64,000 nucleotides of DNA from CAVQSS01 sp963746605 (GTDB taxonomy: Bacteria > Desulfobacterota > RBG-13-43-22), in the NCBI GenBank assembly GCA_963746605.1, contig CAVVCH010000050.1, forward strand, positions 27,005-91,004, in the 5' to 3' direction. Under the pieces are notes generated by a model. It was given only the letters and a program-made list of their open reading frames with translations, had not been told where the DNA came from and made no database searches. This document shows, piece after piece, positions 54,743 through 62,628 of this stretch (position 1 is its first letter; each line of letters begins with the position of its first letter). The translations under genes and the position numbers were made by a program.

Positions 54743-55513
54743 ATGATTGCTACGAAGATCGTACGAAAGGGAATAGCGGCGCTCGGCTTGGCGGTGATGG
54801 CGACGCTGGCGGTCATCGATATGGCGAGCGCGCAAGGCGGCAATATATACCAGGCAACGCTGGCCGAGCCTAACCAGAAAACCCAGGAAGTCAGTACTGA
54901 GCAAGTCCGGCGCATCCTGTCCGACGGCAGCGCCATCATCCTCGATACCAGGAAACGCTCGGAATACGTGGCGGGCCACATCCCGGGGGCGCGTAACGTT
55001 GATGCCACATCGCCCGCGTCTGTCGCCGCAGTTGAGCGTTTAGTGAGCGGGGACAAGAACAAGGCGCTGGTACTTTACTGCAATGGTCCGTTCTGCCAAG
55101 CCAGCAGGCAACTCGGTGAGCAGTTAGTCGCCGCCGGGTTCAGCAATGTGCGGCGATACCAGCTCGGTATCCCAATTTGGCGTGCACTCGGCGGGCCGAC
55201 CGAGGTCGAGTTGGAAGGGATACTGCGGATCTACAGGGTCGACCAGACGGCCGTGTTCTTCGATGCACGATCAGCCGAGGAATTTGCGAAGGGTAGCCTG
55301 CCGGGTGCGCATAACGTTCCGGCCGACAAACTCACGTCAAATGGGCTGCAGAAAGCCCCCCTGCCAAGAGACGATTTCAATACACGCATCGTCCTGTTCG
55401 GACGGGATTCTGCTCAAGCGCACACCCTCGCCGACGCGTTCAGCAAGATCCCCTGGCACAATGTCACTTACTTCCCCGGCACCTTTGAGACGCTGAGGGC
55501 AGCGATCAAGTAG
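54743..55513 (+). CDS. Exported tandem rhodanese-domain protein
   Basis: A 256-residue protein starting MIATKIVRKGIAALG with a signal peptide ending in MASAQGG. Two rhodanese domains follow: the first (DTRKRSEYVAGHIPGARNVD) with active-site loop YCNGPFCQAS, the second (FDARSAEEFAKGSLPGAHNV) whose loop reads LFGRDSAQAH, without cysteine. So one catalytic and one inactive domain, in the periplasm, probably handling persulfide or acting as a binding protein. AAAGGAGGCGACATCAA precedes the start. Confidence 0.85.
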   Translation: MIATKIVRKGIAALGLAVMATLAVIDMASAQGGNIYQATLAEPNQKTQEVSTEQVRRILSDGSAIILDTRKRSEYVAGHIPGARNVDATSPASVAAVERLVSGDKNKALVLYCNGPFCQASRQLGEQLVAAGFSNVRRYQLGIPIWRALGGPTEVELEGILRIYRVDQTAVFFDARSAEEFAKGSLPGAHNVPADKLTSNGLQKAPLPRDDFNTRIVLFGRDSAQAHTLADAFSKIPWHNVTYFPGTFETLRAAIK

Positions 55514-55644
55514 GGAGTTTGGTGAACTGTGTTGTCCAAGGATCGTGCGCCTGGACGTGGTCTACCCGCACGGTCAACACCGCCGCGCACAAGAGCGACG
55601 CGCGCGGGTCACCGTGAACGTTATGCCGCTTAGGAGAAACAACG

Positions 55645-55962
55645 ATGGCACGGTCTAAACGAATCCAACCCACACAACTGGAGGACTTGCCGAACATTGG
55701 CAAAGCTATCGCAGCCGATCTTCGACGTATTGGAATACTCCGGCCCGATCAACTTGCCAAACGCGAGCCGATTGCCATATTTCGCGAACTGTCAACAGTC
55801 ATGGGTCATCGCCACGATCCTTGCATCCTCTATACGCTGATCTCGGTGAAGCATTTTCTTGTGAGCGGTGAAGCCCTGCCATGGTGGAAATTCACCGCTG
55901 AAGGGAAGAATCTTCTGAAATCAAGCAACGGTTTGGATTTGGGGTCGGGCCACATGAACTAA
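55645..55962 (+). CDS. Cdd1/helix-hairpin-helix family protein
   Basis: A 105-residue protein: LEDLPNIGKAIAADLRRIGI is a helix-hairpin-helix-like DNA-binding segment, followed by MGHRHDPCILYTLISVKHFL and GEALPWWKFTAEGK, the pattern of the 'pathogenicity locus Cdd1' family. Function unknown. Lies in the remnant zone. Confidence 0.75.
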   Translation: MARSKRIQPTQLEDLPNIGKAIAADLRRIGILRPDQLAKREPIAIFRELSTVMGHRHDPCILYTLISVKHFLVSGEALPWWKFTAEGKNLLKSSNGLDLGSGHMN

Positions 55963-55965
55963 TTG

Positions 55966-56204
55966 ATGAGGGAAATCCATCGACAATGGGTAAATGAGTA
56001 TTTGGCAAGACCGAAAAAAATCGGGAAGAGGAATGGACCCACAGTATCGCCGTGGGGAGTCAGCCATTTGTCGAGAGTGTGAAGAACTTGTTAGGAATCA
56101 GAGCCAAAGGCAGAGAAGTAATCGAGGGGGCCAAGGGGTACCCGCTTCGGGAAGAGGCACCGGGCTATCAGGCTCTTTTTGAGGTCAAAAACAGCGCGAT
56201 ATAG
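55966..56204 (+). pseudogene. REP-associated (Y1) transposase C-terminal remnant
   Basis: In one frame HRQWVNEYLARPKKIGKR, then after a frame change near 56030 EWTHSIAVGSQPFVESVKNL and LGIRAKGREVIEGAKGYPLR to a stop at 56202-56204. This is the tail of Y1_Tnp-type proteins; the catalytic N-terminus is missing. A fossil of a REP/RAYT-type element. Confidence 0.7.
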
Positions 56205-56355
56205 GCCTTGATAATGCCTATCTCTGGGATATTAATGCATGATTATCAATTGGTTAGCGTGGCCCGACCATAATTGAAAGCTTGTTATTAAAGGTTTGTT
56301 GCCTTTTCTTTAATAAGAATCTATAGTGCTAAAAAAAGTTTAGTAAGGATGCCCT

Positions 56356-56693
56356 ATGAAGCGAGGACCAATTGGCGAGTATGTTTTGGTTTCGACTCTG
56401 GGCGATGAGCCGGTAAGGGCCTTTGTCCCCAGCCCCCTGCCTCCGGTCCCTCCCATTAAAATCGACAACCCGCTGAGGGACTTGCTCGACCGGGCATTGA
56501 TCTCCTTGGGCCGCTTGGACAGTGTCAGCACCCTCCTCCCCGATACCCATCTTTTTTTTGAGCTTGAAGAGGCCCCGGGTGTCCCGATAGATGATGTTAG
56601 AGAGTGTCCAATTATGTGGCGGCCTTGAACCACGGTCTGAAACGTCTCAAGGAAAACTTTCCCCTCAGCCAAAAGCAAATTCTTATCATTTGA
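56356..56693 (+). pseudogene. Fic-family protein, N-terminal remnant with internal deletion
   Basis: MKRGPIGEYVLVSTLGDEPV, then RAFVPSPLPPVPPIKIDNPL and ISLGRLDSVSTLLPD, is the N-terminal region of stand-alone Fic proteins. It then jumps to NYVAALNHGLKRLKENFPLS in another frame, which normally lies about 40 residues further on, and stops at 56691. The HPFxDGNGR catalytic motif is absent. A dead gene. Confidence 0.8.
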
Positions 56694-56764
56694 GAGATGA
56701 ATATTGGCATCAAGCGGTTGTAAGTGGACTGGGTTAACGTAAAGGTTGCGGTAGAGGAGCAATA

Positions 56765-58150
56765 GTGAAAAATCATATTTTCAATCTTATCTTTTGCGTT
56801 CTTATTCTCACTGGTTTTGTCAAAGAAGCCTATTCAATGGAATTATCAGTAGCGGTTGACGTACCAGGTGCCGTAATCTACGAAAATGATCCAGCCGGAG
56901 TTATTAGGCGTAGTGATAGTCAGGATCAAATAAAAATTAGAATTGGCAGTTCATACCCCGACAATGTTTCAAGGTTTACTATCATACCTTCAGATGCGAC
57001 AAATCCTGCCACCGTTACGTTGGTCTTCCATATAGACAATATCTCTTTGGCAGAGCAATCACATGACGGCTTTATTACTCCAGAAAAAGTTGCAAATTCA
57101 ATACTTTTTGATAGTTCCAAGCCCATTATTCTAGGTTATCAGTTGGGTACTGGTGTAGGAGATTTTCTGCACTTTAAGGTAACGACTCAAGTTTGCTTAG
57201 GATGTTCATCTAATCAGTATTATCATACATTAGAAACTTTTTTCCTTGATGTTTTTTCGACACCCTGGCAAGCCTTCTTAAGTCTGGATTTTGAACCTCC
57301 CATCTACGTGAAAGATGACGAGCGAAGCAATGAAGGTATTGATCACTGGTTTGTGTTGCGACGGCATAGATTTCGAGATTCTTGCACAAATGGTTCACCT
57401 TGGCCAGAATATGGGTGCCTAATTGGTGAACCAATGCCAAAAGAAACAGTGGGGATTAGCGGTCAAAATTTGGTTTTTGAACCGGACTCTGCTATGACAG
57501 ACCAAAATGGTGTTTTTGGCGTTGCGGTTTTTGTCGATCCGAATTTATTCTATCCTGAGATTAAGCAGGGAGGTGGCCTCGCTAAGCAGGGAGATGGGCT
57601 TGTTCCTTTAGCAGCAGCAAAGGAAGCTGCTCAGCAGTCCGGGACTTTAACCATTTCTCATAATAACCAGCCTCTTAATGAACAAAAAATAAGCGGCCCC
57701 TTCTGCCAAGTGATCATGGTTGAGGGTGAGGTTAATGTCGTTTACGGAGATAAAGTTAAAGTAAATGATATCCTGAGACCTGGCATGAAACTGAGTCTCT
57801 CATCAGGCTATGGGAAAAAAGCGCAACTAGGATTGCGTTTTATCAATGGTTCGGAGACCCAAATAATTCAGGATGTATATACTAACGCTTGTCTGGCTGA
57901 TATAATAACCATCGGGAAAGAGGGTATTGAAAATAATAGTGTCATTAAAGGCAAAAATGCTTTAGCGACGTTTTCAACATACCTATGCGAAGAGGTGGCC
58001 GGCATGCCTAATACTCCGGCGGAATGGGAAAAGGCAGTTGGGAAATTTGTTATTAAAACAGCTGCATCAACAGTAGTCCCGGGATCAGGGATAGTTGCTT
58101 GGGCTGTTAAACATGAAGTAAAAAATGTAGCAGGTAAAGCATATGATTGA
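56765..58150 (+). CDS. Exported protein with FecR-like C-terminal region
   Basis: A 461-residue protein with a signal peptide (IFNLIFCVLILTGFVKEAYS), a long unique beta-rich part and, from about 320, GPFCQVIMVEGEVNVVYGDK and DILRPGMKLSLSSG, a FecR-like barrel. The DNA is visibly more AT-rich than the flanks, so it was likely acquired. Its stop overlaps the next start by eight bases. No family recognised for the N-terminal 300 residues. Confidence 0.7.
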   Translation: MKNHIFNLIFCVLILTGFVKEAYSMELSVAVDVPGAVIYENDPAGVIRRSDSQDQIKIRIGSSYPDNVSRFTIIPSDATNPATVTLVFHIDNISLAEQSHDGFITPEKVANSILFDSSKPIILGYQLGTGVGDFLHFKVTTQVCLGCSSNQYYHTLETFFLDVFSTPWQAFLSLDFEPPIYVKDDERSNEGIDHWFVLRRHRFRDSCTNGSPWPEYGCLIGEPMPKETVGISGQNLVFEPDSAMTDQNGVFGVAVFVDPNLFYPEIKQGGGLAKQGDGLVPLAAAKEAAQQSGTLTISHNNQPLNEQKISGPFCQVIMVEGEVNVVYGDKVKVNDILRPGMKLSLSSGYGKKAQLGLRFINGSETQIIQDVYTNACLADIITIGKEGIENNSVIKGKNALATFSTYLCEEVAGMPNTPAEWEKAVGKFVIKTAASTVVPGSGIVAWAVKHEVKNVAGKAYD

Positions 58151-59717
58151 TAGAGTAACCAATCTGGGAGATAACCGGCAGCACACACCAAGTCCAAAAA
58201 AAGCAAATGGCGCTGCTGATTCTGGATCTATAACTAAAGGTACTCCTCGCGTTGAGTTTAGTAATTATTTTGATGGTTCTACCCGCCTGATTCAGAATGT
58301 TCCTGGTTTAATAACAGTATACGACAGTGAAACAGAAGCTCCGGTGACTGCTATTGGTCAGGGCGTTTGGCAAGAGTTCACCGATCAAAATGTCTTAGGA
58401 AGATCCTGGGCTGAAACCCCAGACACAATAGACAAAGAAGGACCATCGTTACGACTGGCCTTTTCCTACGATAATACCAATGATCACAACATTTTTGAGC
58501 TAAAAGCTTTTGATTTGAGTGGGATTGATCAACCATCATTAGATGCTTGGCTGTATGGTACAAATTACATAGCTAATATAACATCATACTTTCATTACAA
58601 TGGGAGTGGGGTCTGGAGTGCAAACTTTGCTAGCCCGCCAGTATATGATAGCCCGAAGCCGCCTGTTAACGTCAAATTTTCATTAACCGACAAAGTTGGC
58701 AATTTATCAACCTTTAATTTCCCGCTCGTAAATTTACTTGGTCAACCACAAATTCTTTCCGTGCAACCTGCTTGTGTTAAAAATGGCAAGACCATAATGA
58801 AATGGAAAGAACCTGAGGGCAATAAGCCCGATGATATTCTGTATTATGAAATACGTCAATTGTGGGAAATATCTAATGGGACAGGAATTCAGACGGGTGC
58901 TTGGCAATCGGTGGGTAAAGCAAACTCTGTAAAATTAGATTTGCCAGCAGAATTAACGCGTTCATCGCGCTATTTTGTGGAAATTCGAGCTGTTGACCAA
59001 AATGGTAGTTCTGGTGCAATTGGAAGAAGCATTGAGCTACATCCATCTTTATGGTCTGGTAATGAGCTTCAGTACATGACCGGCGGCGGACAAATGGAAT
59101 TAACGCTTGTAATTCCACAATTAACATCTCGATTTGCCCTGACTCTACCTGCCGGTTGGACTTATATTTCAGATACAAGTAACGCATCAATTAAACCCCA
59201 ACCAAATTCACAAGGCGTGATAAAATGGCAATGGAGTAATCCAACAACTGAATTTGATTACTCATTTATAATCAGTATTGACTATGCGGCAGGTCTGCAA
59301 AGAACCCAAACTTTTCAGGGATATTCGCTATCCAATGGAAATGTCAGCACAGACTATCCGGGCTTGATTTTTATAATAGATACTCATATTTTATCAGTAA
59401 ATTCAAACGGAGGGAATACTATCTTTGTCGGTAGTTCCACTGGCCATGGAGGGTTGACTAATTATCAAACGAATATTGTTGACCAGACAAATGTCCAACT
59501 GCAAGCTCCAGAATGTATAGGCACGGGAACACTACGGAAAAAATTTGAAAAGTGGACTGGCGATATTGCTTCAGATAATCAAAGTATACTGATCGTTATG
59601 GATAGTTACAAGACCGTTAATGCAAATTATATGGCAGCTCCAATAAATACGTGCCCTGAAGGAAAGTTCTTTCCGTGGACTATATTCCTGCCAGTTATTA
59701 TCCACGAGGTTCAATGA
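58143..59717 (+). CDS. Large beta-rich protein with Fn3-like and InlB-type repeats
   Basis: A 524-residue protein sharing the AT-rich composition of the preceding gene and overlapping it by eight bases, so the two are coupled. A fibronectin-type III-like part (IMKWKEPEGNKPDDILYYEI) lies near 220 and the C-terminus has FEKWTGDIASDNQSILIVMD followed by YKTVNANY, an InlB-like repeat. It lacks an N-terminal signal peptide; the C-terminus ends with a hydrophobic FFPWTIFLPVII. Probably a surface or secreted partner of its neighbour; function unknown. Confidence 0.7.
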   Translation: MIDRVTNLGDNRQHTPSPKKANGAADSGSITKGTPRVEFSNYFDGSTRLIQNVPGLITVYDSETEAPVTAIGQGVWQEFTDQNVLGRSWAETPDTIDKEGPSLRLAFSYDNTNDHNIFELKAFDLSGIDQPSLDAWLYGTNYIANITSYFHYNGSGVWSANFASPPVYDSPKPPVNVKFSLTDKVGNLSTFNFPLVNLLGQPQILSVQPACVKNGKTIMKWKEPEGNKPDDILYYEIRQLWEISNGTGIQTGAWQSVGKANSVKLDLPAELTRSSRYFVEIRAVDQNGSSGAIGRSIELHPSLWSGNELQYMTGGGQMELTLVIPQLTSRFALTLPAGWTYISDTSNASIKPQPNSQGVIKWQWSNPTTEFDYSFIISIDYAAGLQRTQTFQGYSLSNGNVSTDYPGLIFIIDTHILSVNSNGGNTIFVGSSTGHGGLTNYQTNIVDQTNVQLQAPECIGTGTLRKKFEKWTGDIASDNQSILIVMDSYKTVNANYMAAPINTCPEGKFFPWTIFLPVIIHEVQ

Positions 59718-60021
59718 AAGGTAGTCTGGTGGGAAGGCGATTTTCATGCCCCCAAAGGAGGCCTATAGTTTCCCCCCTTTTTTTCCTTCCGCCCGGGGTT
59801 TCATGGGCGATGCTTATCCATAACCTCATGATAGGATACTGACGGATATGGCCTGATTTGTAAGCGGCCCAACTCTTGCGACTTTCCTTCGCCCAGATGC
59901 GATCCATTACCGGATTCGGTTTATTAAGATCAGCGAGAATCGCATCCACCAAACGCAGTTTTTCCACATCGGTCAACGATTGAATTTCCCCTGAAAGCTT
60001 CTGGGCCGTGGAGGTCAGCAA
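59698..60021 (-). pseudogene. Addiction-module (TIGR02574-like) antitoxin remnant
   Basis: GEIQSLTDVEKLRLVDAILA followed by IWAKESRKSWAAYKSGHIRQ has the layout of short putative addiction-module antitoxins. After YPIM the sequence leaves the family pattern, as if by a frameshift, and runs on unrelated. No toxin gene is beside it. Confidence 0.55.
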
Positions 60022-60129
60022 GACGCCTCCATTATTATTTTGATGCCGTCATTTTAATACCGAAATCTCGAATCAGGAATAATCCTTTAACTGGAGAACT
60101 CCAGGGGACAGGTCTGAGCTACGGAGAGG

Positions 60130-61549
60130 TAATCGACCTGGGATCCTGGGCGGGCCGGAACGAAACGGCGTCGCCTTTGCCATCAATGACGGGGGGGAGG
60201 CGGCGGGTTACACCGATAAATCGGACGGGATAGTCCCTGCCTTTTTGTACTCGGGTGGGGTCATGACCGATTTAGGGACGTTCGGCGGAGGTTAGAGCAT
60301 GGCCCGGGGGATCAATAACCTGGGGCAGGCGGTCGGCTATGCCGATACGACCGGGGGGGTGCAGCGGGCCTTCCTCTATGAAGGATGGGCGCATGATCGA
60401 TATAGGTACCCCGGGAGGCCGGCAGAGCTATGCCTATGGGCTCAACATTCATGGGCAGGTGGTCGGGTCGGCCGAGGTCCCTTCCGGGGAGTGGCATGCC
60501 TTTCTGTGGACCCCGAAAGGGGGGATGCAGGATTTGGGAACGCTGGGCGAACCTAATAGTGAGGCCCGAGCGATCAACAGCGAAGGTGTAATCGTCGGGA
60601 ATGCGGATAACCCGGAAGGATACTACCGCGCCTTTCTACAAAAATGTGTCATGGCCGATTTGGGGACCCTGGTGGGAAATACCAGTGTGGCCACCGCCAT
60701 CAATGAACGGGGCCAGATGGCCGGGTTCGGCGCCCGTTTCGGGGAGGTGGACTTTTTCTTCCCATACGAAAACGGCCGGATGACCGACCTGAATATCTGG
60801 TGCACGGCCTACGGGATCAAACAACCTGGGCAGATCTCCGGGGAAACCGTCATCCAGGGCTACCACCACCCGGTTATCTACACGCCCGGTCTGCCGCCTG
60901 TCGCCGATGCCGGGCCGGACCAAACGGTGGAATGCTCCGGACCCGAAGGAACCGTAGTACTCTGGACGGCTCCGGATCATCGGACCCGGACGGTGACCTC
61001 CTAACCTTCATCTGGATAGGCCCTTTCGGGACCGCTACCGGCATTAAAGCGACCGTTACCCTGCCGACCGGTGTCCATGTTATTCAACTCACCGTATCCG
61101 ACGGGAAAGGTGGATCTTCCACGGATTCGGTGAGCATTTCGGTGATAGACAAAATGGCGCCGGAGATCCTGGACCTTTCGACTCATCCTGACCGGCTCTG
61201 GCCCCCCAACCACCGGATGGTCCCGGTCCGTGTCCAGGTTTCGGTGGAGGATACCTGCGACCCCCAACCTGTGTGCCGGGTTACTTCCGTTTCTAGCAAC
61301 CAATCGGAAAAAGGCCGGGGTGGGTCTAAAGGGAAAGATTGGGAAATGGTGGACGACCTGACCGTAAAACTCCGACCGGAACTTTCGGGGAAAGAAGGGG
61401 ACCGGACTTACACCATGAACATCGAGTGCGTAGATCAAAATGGGAACGGCTCGGCCCGCACCACAATCGTGACCGTGCCTCACGACCGGGGAAGAAATCA
61501 GGGCTGGTTAAGAAAAGCCTCCCTGTTTAAGACAATAAAACGGCGATAA
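60130..61549 (+). pseudogene. HAF-repeat and PKD-like extracellular protein, decayed
   Basis: At least four HAF repeats can be read (SGGVMTDLGTFGG, GRMIDIGTPGGRQSYAYGLN, GMQDLGTLGEPNSEARAINS, VMADLGTLVGNTSVATAINE), each with a following GxxVG..AFL segment. A PKD-type part (GSGSSDPDGDLLTFIWIGPF, HVIQLTVSDGKGG) and a C-terminal HPDRLWPPNHRMVPV part follow. Frames change near 60170, 60388 and 60960-61000, and a TAG at 60293-60295 interrupts a repeat. This many lesions point to a real pseudogene. Confidence 0.7.
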
Positions 61550-61660
61550 CGAGTAGGGAAAAGACAGGGAGCCATTGAAGTAACCTTCCTGGTCTGACCG
61601 TGTGATTCTTTCCAAGGGATAAATTTGACGGTATCGCAAAAGTCCGTTAGAGAGAGTTTG

Positions 61661-61816
61661 TCATCCTGAGCGAATGCGAAGAATCTCTTTTTTGATTGTT
61701 ATAGCTGGAAAACCATATTCGATAGCGATATCTTGGAGTGACTTTTTTTGAGAAAGATATAATTCCCTAAGCAACGCTTTTGTTAAAATGTCAATTTCTT
61801 GAGGGGGTGTGCTCAT
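61661..61816 (-). CDS. Small HTH-like ORF ending in a repeat
   Basis: A 51-residue frame, MSTPPQEIDILTKALLRELY and SLQDIAIEYGFPAITIKKEI, reads like a short helix-turn-helix of recombinase or endonuclease type. Its last residues (LRIRSG) and stop come from a TGAGCGAATGCGAAG-type repeat, so it is probably the truncated start of a longer gene. The rest of 61550-62055 holds no gene I can support. Confidence 0.35.
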   Translation of the reverse strand: MSTPPQEIDILTKALLRELYLSQKKSLQDIAIEYGFPAITIKKEILRIRSG

Positions 61817-62055
61817 ATTCAGATATTATCGTTCATTTTCGATCCTGGGGTAAAGATAAAAGCGTTAGGGAACAGGGGGCGGCGAACCGTACCCAGGCGC
61901 AGGCTTCTCTTTCCCGGGGCGAACCCAGTCTGACAATGCGAATGGCCAATGTTGACTCCTTTAAGACCCTTGCTTTTGGATAGAGAGAGTATAAAATACA
62001 AAAAAATTGGTGGTCAAGGGAAAAAGGGAAAAAATAGGGGCTAAGCGGGTTAATA

Positions 62056-62470
62056 ATGACCGGGCAGGCGTTCCCTGGGAAAAAATCAAAAGGGGCATCT
62101 GAAAACTTTTTCCAGCAGCGTGTGCTGGAGATTGTGCGGGCCATTCCACCCGGGTCCGTTCTGACCTATGGACAGGTGGCGGCCCTGGCCGATACACCGC
62201 GGGCCGCGCGGCAGGTAGGACGTATCCTCTACTTTAATGGGCGAAAGTGTGCCCTGGCAGAGGGTGATCAATCATTACGGCGGGCTTTCGACTTACAAAG
62301 TCGGCAGCGGGGAACTGCAACGGGTTTTATTGGAGGAGGAAGGCATTTCCTTCAGGACGGACGGGACGATTGATCTGAACCGATATCAATGGCGGCCGGG
62401 CCTGGAGATAATCAAAAAACTGAGTCTGCCGGAGGAGATCGCTTTCCAAATTAACCTCAAAGTTGATTAA
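62056..62470 (+). pseudogene. Alkyltransferase-like (ATL) DNA repair protein, frameshifted
   Basis: VLEIVRAIPPGSVLTYGQVA followed by LADTPRAARQVGRIL is the start of the Ogt/Ada C-terminal fold; after a frame change near 62232 the second half reads VPWQRVINHYGGLSTYKVGS. In alkyltransferases this is PCHRV with the acceptor Cys; the Trp marks it as an ATL, which flags O6-alkylguanine for excision repair. A single-base indel separates the halves and might be an error. Confidence 0.75.
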
Positions 62471-62628
62471 CAGCATTGGGCCGGGCCAAGAGAACCAACA
62501 GTTGCCGCTGGGAGATTGCTTCGATCCGCCTTAGGCGGATCTCGCCATGACGACTTTTTGCGAAACCATCAATGTTATTATAATCATTAAATAAGTCTAT
62601 CGTGACCGGACCTTCCGAATCTACAACC

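Noticed and set aside
55514..55644. Integron attC site between the rhodanese and Cdd1 genes (GTTATGC near 55619)
   Set aside because: I could not find the complementary R'' core (GCATAAC-like) at a suitable distance, and no integrase is present.
60290..60300. TAG at 60293-60295 as possible pyrrolysine or readthrough
   Set aside because: Other frame changes surround it in the same gene and the position is not conserved as a special residue in HAF repeats; decay explains it better.
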